A stretch of DNA of 11,011 bases from Actinomycetota bacterium (GTDB taxonomy: Bacteria > Actinomycetota > Thermoleophilia > Gaiellales > Gaiellaceae). A program made the position numbers and the translations under genes. Below are positions 1 to 5,757 of this stretch, one piece after another; within the stretch, counting starts at the first letter, position 1, and each line of letters starts with the position of its first letter. The stretch is taken from positions 1-11,011 of the forward strand of contig JACCVK010000122.1 in assembly GCA_013698195.1 (NCBI GenBank). The letters run 5' to 3'. The notes under the pieces were generated by a model. The model did not search any database and was not told where the DNA came from. It was given only the letters and a program-made list of their open reading frames with translations.

Positions 1-1028
1 AGCCCCGCAAGACGGCGCAGCGACTCGAGCTCGATCTGCCGCACCCGCTCTCTCGTTAGACCCAGACGGCGGCCGATCTCCTCCAGGGTCTGCGGCTCCG
101 CGCCGGTGAGGCCGTAGCGCATGACGACGACCTCGCGCTCGCGCTGGGGCAGAGCTGCGAGCGCTTTGCGCAGCGCCTCGCTGCGAAGGTTGAGCTCGAC
201 CGCTTCCTCGGGAAGCGGCTCGTCGCCGGCCACGAAGTCTCCAAAGACCGCGTCATCGCCTTCGCCGACCGGCGCATCGAGACTGGTCGACGCCCGCGCC
301 GCGGCGCGCACCTCGAGCACCTGCTGGACGGTGAGGGATGCTTCGTCTGCGATCTCGTCGAGCGTCGGCTCACGCCCGAGCTGCGTCCAGAGCAGGCGAT
401 CGGCGCGATTGATCTTCTGCAGGCGCTCGACGATGTGCACGGGCATGCGGATCGTGCGTGCCTTGTCCGCAAGCGCACGCGCGACGGCCTGCCGGATCCA
501 CCACGTGGCGTAGGTGGAGAACTTGAAGCCGCGCCTCCAGTCGAACTTCTCGACCGCGCGGATGAGCCCGAGCGTGCCTTCCTGGATGAGATCGAGGAAT
601 GGCAGGCCCTGGTTTCGGTAGTTCTTCGCGATCGAGACGACGAGCCGGAGATTCGACTGGATCATCCGCTCCTTCGCCTCCATGTCGCCGCGCTCGATCC
701 GCTTGGCGAGCTCGACCTCCTGTGCCGCGGTCAGGAGCTGATGCCGCCCGGCTTCGCGCAGGAAGAGCTGAAGCGCATCCGTCGTCGTCTCGACCGGAGC
801 CGTGATCGCCGCGACGACTTCGGACTGGGGCGCCGGCAGCTCGACGATCTCGATGCCTCGCTGGTCGAGCTCGCGGAGCAACGCGTCCTGCTCGAGCTCG
901 GTCAGCTCGTACGTCTCTCCGACGTCGGCAAGCTCGGACGCCCGGATTGTTCCGACTTGCTCGGACTGCTCCAGCAAGAGCCGGATCTCCTCGACGACGA
1001 GGATGTTCTCGATGTCTATTTGGGTCAC
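1..1028 (-). CDS. rpoD: RNA polymerase sigma-70 factor, SigA/RpoD-like (C-terminus cut by window edge)
   Basis: Directs RNA polymerase to promoters as a primary or group 2 sigma factor. The 342 visible residues read in order as a short region 1.1-like helical segment (about 10-62), region 1.2 (LQLFLREAG, about 86-94), region 2 (NLRLVVSIAKNYRNQGLPFLDLIQEG at 126-151, then the -10-recognition helix TYATWWIRQAVARAL at 172-186), region 3 (MPVHIVERLQKINR, 195-208) and region 4 with its helix-turn-helix (LTRERVRQIE, 324-333). Only a short C-terminal tail should be missing. The frame is closed upstream by a TAG at 1074-1076, and GTG at 1028 is the first start codon after it. No Shine-Dalgarno is evident, so the start is less certain than the product. 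A region 1.1-like segment without a long acidic spacer fits actinobacterial SigA/HrdB relatives. It is not a WhiG/FliA type, which lacks region 1. Confidence 0.93.
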   Translation of the reverse strand, partial: MTQIDIENILVVEEIRLLLEQSEQVGTIRASELADVGETYELTELEQDALLRELDQRGIEIVELPAPQSEVVAAITAPVETTTDALQLFLREAGRHQLLTAAQEVELAKRIERGDMEAKERMIQSNLRLVVSIAKNYRNQGLPFLDLIQEGTLGLIRAVEKFDWRRGFKFSTYATWWIRQAVARALADKARTIRMPVHIVERLQKINRADRLLWTQLGREPTLDEIADEASLTVQQVLEVRAAARASTSLDAPVGEGDDAVFGDFVAGDEPLPEEAVELNLRSEALRKALAALPQREREVVVMRYGLTGAEPQTLEEIGRRLGLTRERVRQIELESLRRLAG

Positions 1029-1158
1029 GCGGCGGCGGTACGCGGTGCTGGTGGTGCGAGGTGAGGTGAATGCCTACTCTCTCGCGTCCGTCGCCGTCTG
1101 TCTAGGGGTCTGGGGCGAAAATCCCTCGGCCGGGTGGAACGGCCTCGAGCAGCGGATC

Positions 1159-1187
1159 CGAATGCACGAGAACGTGCGTTATGTCAA
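1159..1187 (-). promoter_or_regulatory. Possible promoter of the sigma factor gene, with inverted repeat in the spacer
   Basis: On the minus strand a perfect TTGACA (1187-1182) is followed after 17 bases by CATTCG (1164-1159), a poor -10 element. The spacer contains the inverted repeat GCACG-AGAA-CGTGC (1164-1177), which could be an operator. If used, it would give a 5' leader of about 120 nt before GTG 1028. The weak -10 keeps confidence low. Confidence 0.3.
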
Positions 1188-1221
1188 GTAAAGACAAATC
1201 GGACTCGCGCATGGCCTTTTC

Positions 1222-2160
1222 TCAGAACGTCGCCTCCCGCACCCCACTCAGGATGAGCAGGGCGACGATCGCCGCGGCGATGAGCCGATACACGACAAAG
1301 ACGTCGTACGTGTGGCGGCGCACGTAGCCGAGGAGCCAGTCGATCGCGAGCAGGCCGCTGCCGAGCGACGCGAGCGTGCCGACGATGAACGGTCCCTGCC
1401 AACCGGACGGGAGATCGCCGAGGAGCACGTCCCCCACTCCCTTCAAGACGACGGCGCCGAGCACCGTCGGCAGGACGAGGAGGAACGAGAACCGTGCTGC
1501 GCTGTCGCGATCGAGCTTCATGAAGCGGCCGGCGGTGATCGTGATGCCCGAGCGCGAGACGCCGGGCATGAGCGCCAGGGCCTGCGCAAAGCCCATGACG
1601 ACCGCCTGCCGCAGGCTCAGGTCGCCCATGACGCGCTCCTGCGGCGAGCGGTCGGCCCAGAACAGGAGCAGAGCGCCGAGAGCGAGAAGAATCGCGATCT
1701 GCCACGGCTCTCCCAGGTTGTCGGCGATGTAGTCCTCGCCGACGAGACCGATCACGCCTGCCGGAATCGTCGCGACCACGACGAACCAGGCGACGCGCTC
1801 GTCCGACGTCGCCAGGCTGCGGCCTCGCAGCGACGTTCCGAGCGCCGCCAGCAGTCGCAGGACGTCTTTCCAGAAGTAGGCGCCGACCGCCACGAGCGTT
1901 CCGAGATGAAGCGCGACGTCGAACGTCTGGTTGAAGCGGTCGTTCTGCTCGAGGTACGTCCACTCCCCGAGCCACGGGATGAGAATGAGGTGGCCGGAGG
2001 ACGAGATCGGGAGGAGCTCGGTAAGACCCTGGAAGATCCCGAGAACCAGCGCTTGCGCATTTGTGACGGTGTCCTTGTTCTCCCCGACGCCGGCGAGGGT
2101 GAGGACGACGGCAAGTGCGAGCGCCGCGGCCGCGGCGCTATAGACGACCGAGCGGCGCAC
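1222..2160 (-). CDS. uppP: Undecaprenyl-diphosphatase UppP (BacA)
   Basis: Integral membrane enzyme that dephosphorylates undecaprenyl diphosphate to recycle the lipid carrier for peptidoglycan and other wall polymers; overproduction is known to give bacitracin resistance. Both family signatures are present: QGLTELLPISSSGHL at 44-58, with the catalytic-region Glu48, and PGVSRSGITI at 199-208, with the conserved Arg203. Many hydrophobic segments follow the family pattern. At 312 aa it is longer than the usual 265-280, because about 30 residues with an extra hydrophobic helix (about 7-24) precede the normal start region. The start is GTG 2160. TAGGAT lies six bases upstream and no strong ribosome-binding site is seen, so a leaderless start fits. 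An internal start near Val32 would give a standard-length protein and cannot be excluded. The sigma gene lies downstream on the same strand, about 190 bases away. Confidence 0.95.
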   Translation of the reverse strand: MRRSVVYSAAAAALALAVVLTLAGVGENKDTVTNAQALVLGIFQGLTELLPISSSGHLILIPWLGEWTYLEQNDRFNQTFDVALHLGTLVAVGAYFWKDVLRLLAALGTSLRGRSLATSDERVAWFVVVATIPAGVIGLVGEDYIADNLGEPWQIAILLALGALLLFWADRSPQERVMGDLSLRQAVVMGFAQALALMPGVSRSGITITAGRFMKLDRDSAARFSFLLVLPTVLGAVVLKGVGDVLLGDLPSGWQGPFIVGTLASLGSGLLAIDWLLGYVRRHTYDVFVVYRLIAAAIVALLILSGVREATF

Positions 2161-2166
2161 CGGGAG

Positions 2167-2172
2167 ATCCTA
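2167..2172 (-). promoter_or_regulatory. Predicted -10 element of uppP (leaderless type)
   Basis: TAGGAT on the minus strand, six bases before GTG 2160. Transcription would begin at or next to the start codon. No clear -35 is visible. Confidence 0.5.
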
Positions 2173-2249
2173 CGTTCGATCCTGGTCGGATCCGGCGCGT
2201 AGCCGGCCGGAAGACGTCTGCCGAGAAAAACGTCGCAAAATGGGCCAAA

Positions 2250-2264
2250 CCGGTGAACGACCGG
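2250..2264. promoter_or_regulatory. Inverted repeat next to the ncRNA promoter
   Basis: CCGGT-GAACG-ACCGG, a perfect 5-base inverted repeat with a 5-base spacer, ends one base before the TTGACC -35 box at 2266. Its position suggests an operator or activator site, but the arms are short and G+C-rich. Confidence 0.25.
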
Positions 2265-2265
2265 C

Positions 2266-2294
2266 TTGACCTCTCCGGCCCTGTCCCATAGGTT
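2266..2294 (+). promoter_or_regulatory. Sigma-A-type promoter for the predicted small RNA
   Basis: TTGACC (2266-2271), a 17-base spacer, then TAGGTT (2289-2294), which matches the actinobacterial TAnnnT -10. The predicted start is near 2301, two bases before the closing helix of the RNA below. It is the most canonical promoter in the window. Confidence 0.6.
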
Positions 2295-2300
2295 GCCGCT

Positions 2301-2415
2301 TGCACCGAGCACGGAGCGCGACTAGGCCGAAGCTCAGCACGAAGGCTCTACGCGGAAGCGGAAAGTCAGCGGGTTGAGTGGACGAAAGCGCCACCGGCTC
2401 GGTGAATTTTTTTTT
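2301..2415 (+). ncRNA. Predicted structured small RNA, about 115 nt, unknown class
   Basis: Lies in the gap between uppP and the small membrane protein. Its first transcribed bases, CACCGAGC (2303-2310), are perfectly complementary to GCTCGGTG (2397-2404), which is followed by AA and nine T. The helix can continue inward with CGG 2312-2314 / CCG 2394-2396 and GCGC 2316-2319 / GCGC 2388-2391. An inner arm can form from 2333-2338 with 2373-2378 and 2344-2347 with 2364-2367, capped by CGC-GGAA-GCG (2351-2360), a GNRA tetraloop. Own promoter, pairing ends and U-tract together suggest a discrete stable RNA. A leader or riboswitch acting on downstream genes is the main alternative. The conserved SRP, tmRNA, RNase P and common riboswitch core motifs were looked for and not recognised. 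All pairing was done by eye. Confidence 0.5.
2392..2415 (+). terminator. Intrinsic terminator (plus strand)
   Basis: A local hairpin CACCG-GCT-CGGTG (2392-2404) is followed by AA and nine T (2407-2415). The 3' arm CGGTG can instead pair with the distant 2303-2310 segment. Either pairing puts a G+C-rich stem directly before the U-tract, so termination is expected in both folds. Confidence 0.65.
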
Positions 2416-2429
2416 GGCTGGGGAGAGCC

Positions 2430-2540
2430 ATGCTTCTCCCACTGGCCCTTCTGCTTTCCTCGGGCACACCCTGCTTCGACTGCTTGGCTGGCAGTGCCGC
2501 GGGCGCTTGGGCCGTGGCTTCCCGGGTCCAGGGAATGTGA
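2430..2540 (+). CDS. Possible 36-residue peptide with hydrophobic start and CxxC
   Basis: ATG at 2430 follows GGGGAG (2420-2425) at a usable though short distance, and the frame runs to TGA at 2540. The product begins MLLPLALLLSSGTPCFDC: a short hydrophobic stretch, then two Cys separated by two residues. It begins 15 bases after the terminator T-run, so it would be made only by read-through or from its own promoter. It could equally be chance. Its ribosome-binding site also forms a hairpin (2421-2426 with 2435-2440) that would hide the start codon in the loop. Confidence 0.2.
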   Translation: MLLPLALLLSSGTPCFDCLAGSAAGAWAVASRVQGM

Positions 2541-2561
2541 GTTTCGGGTGAGTCGTGTGGC

Positions 2562-2567
2562 TAGGAT
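2562..2567 (+). promoter_or_regulatory. Predicted -10 element of the small membrane protein gene
   Basis: TAGGAT nine bases before ATG 2577, so the start codon would lie within two or three bases of the transcript start. No -35 is recognised. Confidence 0.45.
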
Positions 2568-2576
2568 CACGGACGT

Positions 2577-2774
2577 ATGCACCTGCGCATGCCGAGCATC
2601 GATAAGGGCTTTCAGGCCTTTCTGTGGGCTCTTGTCTTCTTCTTGTTCATGTGGTTCGGGGCACTGTTGCTCGACCTACCCGGTGGGACCTCGTTCATCC
2701 TCTCGCTCGTCTTCGCGACTGCGATTTTCCTGCTCGTGCGGACGCGCGGCGGGGATCGGCGCGAGTCTCCCTAG
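2577..2774 (+). CDS. Small two-helix membrane protein, unknown function
   Basis: 65 residues with no recognised family. A short polar start (MHLRMPSIDKG) precedes a hydrophobic helix (about 12-33, rich in Phe and Trp), then a turn LPGGTS, a second helix (about 38-54) and a charged tail RTRGGDRRESP. Positive charges at both ends of the helix pair suggest a hairpin with N- and C-termini in the cytoplasm. ATG 2577 is chosen because TAGGAT lies nine bases upstream; ATG 2589 (Met5) is an alternative. It is isolated on the plus strand and converges on the minus-strand cluster that ends at 2821. Confidence 0.6.
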   Translation: MHLRMPSIDKGFQAFLWALVFFLFMWFGALLLDLPGGTSFILSLVFATAIFLLVRTRGGDRRESP

Positions 2775-2820
2775 TCGCGCCCCTCGACGCGTTCCGGGCT
2801 TCCCCTCGTTCGCCTGGAGG

Positions 2821-3003
2821 CTATTTCTTTGACTGCGCGCTCAGAGCTGCGACCAGGCGATCTGCCAGGTCACGGCCGAGAGCGTGTTCGAGCCGGTTCA
2901 GTGCGGGCTCTCGCTCCTCGTCTCGGCCGTCCAGGGCCTTGACGTCGGCGAGAAGCCGCGGTGAGCCGGCCGCGGCGGCCTTAGTGCTGGCGGCGGCGCT
3001 CAT
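2821..3003 (-). CDS. Short helical protein, unknown function
   Basis: About 60 residues from ATG 3003: an Ala-rich start (MSAAASTKAAAAGS), then an amphipathic, charged helical part with DVKALDGRDEEREPALNRLEHALGRDLADRLVAAL, ending SKK. No family is recognised. Third codon positions are mostly G or C, as in the neighbours, which supports coding. The start is uncertain: the same frame is open to TTG 3072 (83 residues) with another ATG at 3039, and none has a clear ribosome-binding site. It sits about 100 bases downstream of the Cys-rich gene on the same strand and may be the last gene of that transcript. Confidence 0.45.
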   Translation of the reverse strand: MSAAASTKAAAAGSPRLLADVKALDGRDEEREPALNRLEHALGRDLADRLVAALSAQSKK

Positions 3004-3102
3004 GCGGCAGATATCGGAGCACGTGGGCCAGCTCGCCATCCCTGGCGGGAGGGTTCCCCAAAGCGACGGCAATGCCCGCGGCGGCTGTGACCGGCGGACA
3101 GG

Positions 3103-3714
3103 CTAGAGCTCGAGTCGGCGCTCGTCGAAGCTGGCCGACTCGAGCTCTGCTCGGAAGTCGTCCACGACGCGCAGAGCGTCGTCCGCGAAGATCTGATGTG
3201 CGACAACGACGGAGGAGTCGTTCCAGAACGGTACGTCGACGTGGCGGTGCGTGACGACGTTCACGGACGTGGTTGCGCACGAGGGGCAACGGACAGCGAC
3301 AGCAAGCCGCTCCTCGTCGCACTGGTTGTGCTCGTCGATGCGGGCGATCGCAGAAGGCGTGATGGGACGTGGGCGCGCCTCGAGGTAGCAGAAGAAGCTC
3401 CACGGCCACTCCCCCGCTCCGAAACGCGTTGCCGCAAGATCCGACAGCTCTTCGGCCACCGGATCGTCTCGGGCGGTCAGGACATTCCTGAAGGTGAGCT
3501 CCGTTCCGAGGCCGAGCGGCGCGATGTCGAGATCGTCGTGCGCCACGAGCCCCGGGTGCTCTTCGCCACAGGGGCATGCGAACAAGACGCTGAAAACCGC
3601 CGGCGTCGATGGCCCCGACAATCGATCGAGCGCGCGAAATGACGACAAGGGCAGCCGCGCTTCGCCCCGATGCGGGCAGGGGAGCAAATAGAGCCCCGTT
3701 AACGGGTTGTACAC
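3103..3714 (-). CDS. Cys-rich putative metal-binding protein, unknown function
   Basis: 203 residues from GTG 3714. Three small Cys clusters stand out: CPH at 13-15, CPCGEEH at 47-53 and CPSC at 143-146. They suggest one or two zinc-ribbon-like sites. Hydrophobic stretches are ordinary for a soluble protein and no signal peptide is seen. A conserved-looking segment, HRHVDVPFWNDSSVVVAHQIF (about 156-176), follows the last Cys pair. I do not recognise the family. The reading frame is the same as that of apt and stays open from the apt TAG (3808-3810) to this gene, so an N-terminal extension is possible from a rarer start. The residues just before GTG (RTGGYKTS) look coding-like. The gap to apt is 93 bases, consistent with one transcript. 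Confidence 0.75.
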   Translation of the reverse strand: MYNPLTGLYLLPCPHRGEARLPLSSFRALDRLSGPSTPAVFSVLFACPCGEEHPGLVAHDDLDIAPLGLGTELTFRNVLTARDDPVAEELSDLAATRFGAGEWPWSFFCYLEARPRPITPSAIARIDEHNQCDEERLAVAVRCPSCATTSVNVVTHRHVDVPFWNDSSVVVAHQIFADDALRVVDDFRAELESASFDERRLEL

Positions 3715-3807
3715 ACTCGTCTTGTACCCGCCCGTTCGGATAGCTGCAATCCCCAGGGGTCTGTTGAGGTCGGTGACCGGCGCCGCGTCGGGGGCAACCT
3801 GAGGCGA

Positions 3808-4326
3808 CTAGTACTTGATCAGCGAGTGCACGTCGTAGCCGCTCAAGCGGTCGCGGCCGTTCAGAAACGTGAGCTCGATGAGAAAGACGACCCCGGCGAC
3901 CGTCGCACCCAGTTCCTCCACGAGCTCGCACTTGGCCTTCGCCGTACCACCCGTGGCAAGCACGTCATCGAGCACCACGACTCTCGCGCCCTGCGTGATG
4001 GCGTCGCTGTGCACCTGCAGGCTGTCCGTCCCGTATTCGAGGTCGTACGTCGCCTCGATCGTCTGCCACGGCAGCTTGCCCGGCTTCCGGGCGGGAACGA
4101 ACCCCGCGCCGATCTCGTAGGCGAGTGCGCCTCCGAAGATGAACCCGCGCGCCTCGGCACCCAGAATGACATCCGGCTTGCGCGGCCGCGTCCAGGCGGC
4201 GAGCTGGCGAATGGACTCCGCGAAGTACTCCGGATCCGCGATCAGAGGCATGACGTCCTTGAAGAGGATTCCTTCTTTCGGAAAGTCCGGGACGTCGCGG
4301 ATCTTTGCGCTGAGATCGAGCGTCAT
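3808..4326 (-). CDS. apt: Adenine phosphoribosyltransferase
   Basis: Purine salvage enzyme: adenine plus PRPP gives AMP and pyrophosphate, in the cytoplasm. At 172 aa it has normal family length. Visible landmarks are the N-terminal IRDVPDFPKEGILFKD (9-24), EARGFIFG (58-65), the RKPGKLPW loop (80-87), EYGTDSL (97-103) and the PRPP-binding signature VVVLDDVLATGGTA (116-129). ATG 4326 overlaps the TGA of the upstream merR gene by four bases (ATGA), which settles the start and suggests translational coupling. It is the last gene of the four-gene overlapped operon. In many bacteria apt lies next to relA; here it is tied to regulatory genes instead. Confidence 0.97.
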   Translation of the reverse strand: MTLDLSAKIRDVPDFPKEGILFKDVMPLIADPEYFAESIRQLAAWTRPRKPDVILGAEARGFIFGGALAYEIGAGFVPARKPGKLPWQTIEATYDLEYGTDSLQVHSDAITQGARVVVLDDVLATGGTAKAKCELVEELGATVAGVVFLIELTFLNGRDRLSGYDVHSLIKY

Positions 4327-5039
4327 GACGCTCGCTCCGCAGTCGCGCGCAGATCACGGAGGAAGAGAAGTTGCGACAGCTCTTGCGCCACGCCCGAGAG
4401 CGCCTCGAGATCCTCGAACGCAGCCTTTCGCCGCTCCGGGCTTCGCGACCGGAGGCCGGGCGCGACGAGCTGCTCCACCAGGGCGGCCTGACGACCCGCG
4501 GCCGTCAAGATCGTTCGCAGGTGTCGAGCGTCGATACCGAAGCGCGCGAGCCGCGCGGACGCCGCCGCGATGTCCGCCTCGCTCTCGCGGTAGAGGTGCT
4601 CGCCGCCTGCGTTACGCGAGATGACGACTCCGAACTCTTCAAGCTCGCGGAGGAAGTCGGGCGACACGGAGGCGCGCTCGCACAGCTCGGCCGTGTCGAT
4701 CTCGTCCTCGTGTCCGGTCAGCCCCGCGCTGCGACGGCGCGCTCGGTCGGAGGAGGAAGCCGGTCCATCCAGCTCCTGGCGGATGACGCGCAGGGGCAGG
4801 AACTCGTCACGCTGGAGGCGCAGGATCGTGACCAGACGCTCGACATCGTCCGGCGAGAACAGTCGGTAGCCGCCGCGCGTGCGGCGGGGCGCGATGAGAC
4901 CCTGGTCCTCGAGGTAGCGGATCTTCGAGACCGAGATGTCGGGAAACTCCGCCCGCAGCTCGTCGCAGATCGCTCCTATGGTTCGCAGCTTCGGCTCGGC
5001 CACGGACGTGCCGCGGCGTCTCGCTGCAACGATGCTCAT
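4323..5039 (-). CDS. ftsR: MerR-family regulator, FtsR/Rv1828 type
   Basis: DNA-binding regulator of 238 aa. The N-terminal winged helix-turn-helix is at about 20-90: TIGAICDELRAEFPDISVSKIRYLEDQGLI, then the wing RRTRGGYRLFSPDDVERL. The EFPD-SVSKIR pattern is typical of the Rv1828/FtsR branch and not of metal-sensing MerR proteins; no Cys-based metal site is visible. The C-terminal part contains a second helix-turn-helix-like segment (ERASVSPDFLRELEEFGVI) and LARFGIDARHLRTILTAAGRQAALVEQLVAP, also characteristic of this branch. In Corynebacterium FtsR is reported to activate ftsZ, and its gene is adjacent to the FHA gene odhI, as here and as in Rv1827-Rv1828. ATG 5039 overlaps the upstream TGA (ATGA). 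About 15 residues precede the core, so a slightly later start is possible. Confidence 0.88.
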   Translation of the reverse strand: MSIVAARRRGTSVAEPKLRTIGAICDELRAEFPDISVSKIRYLEDQGLIAPRRTRGGYRLFSPDDVERLVTILRLQRDEFLPLRVIRQELDGPASSSDRARRRSAGLTGHEDEIDTAELCERASVSPDFLRELEEFGVVISRNAGGEHLYRESEADIAAASARLARFGIDARHLRTILTAAGRQAALVEQLVAPGLRSRSPERRKAAFEDLEALSGVAQELSQLLFLRDLRATAERAS

Positions 5040-5500
5040 CGGAGAAGAAACGTGAGCCGGTACTTGCCGATCTGCACCTCGTCGTCGTTCTCGAGCACGG
5101 CGGACTCGATGCGACGGCGATTGACGTAGGTGCCGTTCAAGCTTCCGAGGTCGCGGATCGCGAACGTGTCGTCAACCCGCTCGAGCTCAGCGTGACGACG
5201 CGAGACGGTCACGTCGTCGAGAAAGACCTCGCACTCCGGCGAGCGCCCGATCAACGTCCTTCCCGCCCCAGGCTGGTACGCCTGGCCCGCCATTCCCCCA
5301 CCGGAGCGCACGACGAGCGCCGGGCCGGTGAGCATTCCGGACGCGAGCGTTGCATCGGGATCGTCGCCACCTGACTCGAGATCGAAGCTCATAGTCGTTT
5401 CTGCACCGGTCTCAGCCGTGATCAGCGCACCGCAGCGAGGACAGTAATTCGCGGTCGCTGGGCTCTGAAAGCCGCACTCCGGACAGTAGATGTGATTCAC
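5036..5500 (-). CDS. garA: FHA-domain phospho-switch protein, GarA/OdhI-like, with N-terminal zinc ribbon
   Basis: 154 residues. An N-terminal zinc ribbon has CPEC at 6-9 and CPRC at 20-23. A linker carries ETT at 34-36, the motif phosphorylated by Ser/Thr kinases in GarA and OdhI. The FHA domain at about 60-152 has the phosphothreonine-binding residues GR (85-86), SRRH (100-103) and NGTYVN (122-127). The FLDDVTVSRRHAE and GSLNGTYVNRR segments are very close to mycobacterial GarA. GarA/OdhI bind and inhibit 2-oxoglutarate dehydrogenase and act on glutamate enzymes when unphosphorylated, which sets flux at the 2-oxoglutarate branch point. That role is inferred here from homology. GarA and OdhI themselves lack a zinc ribbon. 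The GTG start at 5500 overlaps the TGA of the rsiG-like gene by four bases. Confidence 0.92.
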   Translation of the reverse strand: MNHIYCPECGFQSPATANYCPRCGALITAETGAETTMSFDLESGGDDPDATLASGMLTGPALVVRSGGGMAGQAYQPGAGRTLIGRSPECEVFLDDVTVSRRHAELERVDDTFAIRDLGSLNGTYVNRRRIESAVLENDDEVQIGKYRLTFLLR

Positions 5501-5751
5501 TCGCCCCCGCCGCTGGAGGGCATCGCCTTGGCGGAGAGGATCTCGCTCAGGCGCTCGACGTCCGCGAGCTGCGCTTCACCCGCGCTCACCTGCTCGCGGA
5601 GGCGTGCCACGAGCTCGGCTCGCAGGATGTCGATGCGGCCGTGCAGCATGCGCCGCTCGAACGAGATCTCGTCCTCTTCCTTCTCGAGCTCGCGAATCAC
5701 CGTGCGCAGATCGTCGTCGGAGAGCGTCGAAAGATCGGGGAGTGGTTCCAC
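5497..5751 (-). CDS. rsiG: RsiG-like putative c-di-GMP-binding anti-sigma protein
   Basis: 84 residues, almost entirely charged helix, as expected for an antiparallel coiled coil. The c-di-GMP-binding signature of RsiG, E(X)3S(X)2R(X)3Q(X)3D, appears once as Glu26, Ser30, Arg33, His37, Asp41, with His in place of Gln. In Streptomyces RsiG holds the sigma factor WhiG inactive when loaded with c-di-GMP. RsiG proteins with a single motif that act as homodimers are known from deeper actinobacterial branches, and this length and single motif fit them. The start is GTG 5751 because GAGGAAAGG (5758-5766) lies six bases upstream; a longer frame to TTG 5811 overlaps the promoter and is less likely. 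It is the first gene of the overlapped operon. No WhiG-type sigma is in the window, so the partner is unknown. Confidence 0.75.
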   Translation of the reverse strand: MEPLPDLSTLSDDDLRTVIRELEKEEDEISFERRMLHGRIDILRAELVARLREQVSAGEAQLADVERLSEILSAKAMPSSGGGE

Positions 5752-5757
5752 GTCGCG

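Noticed and set aside
435..1064. 209-residue plus-strand frame over the sigma gene
   Set aside because: It mirrors the codons of the sigma factor on the other strand, which has clear regions 1.2-4. Its product resembles no protein.
1184..1975. 263-residue minus-strand frame and 1312-2202 plus-strand frame across uppP
   Set aside because: Both are shadows of uppP in other frames: Arg-rich translations typical of G+C-rich out-of-frame reading.
2173..2195. GTTCGATCC as a tRNA T-loop
   Set aside because: No flanking T-stem, acceptor stem or anticodon arm can be built around it.
2301..2415. SRP RNA or Cas9 tracrRNA identity for the predicted RNA
   Set aside because: The GGAA tetraloop recalls SRP RNA and the CACCG...CGGTG-U end recalls a tracrRNA, but the SRP core loops are absent and there is no CRISPR array or cas gene.
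2407..2440. Hairpin 2421-2440 as a terminator
   Set aside because: On the plus strand the T-run precedes the hairpin; on the minus strand an A-run follows it. Neither is a terminator arrangement for this stem.
2170..2582. Two minus-strand frames (2170-2469 and 2334-2582) in the intergenic gap
   Set aside because: Low-complexity, basic translations with no ribosome-binding site or -10 element. They run through the promoter, structured RNA and poly-T tract.
2374..2832. 152-residue plus-strand frame over the terminator and small membrane gene
   Set aside because: It starts inside the predicted RNA, reads through the poly-T as Phe, and becomes Arg/Ser-rich. The 2577 frame has better membrane-protein features and a -10 element.
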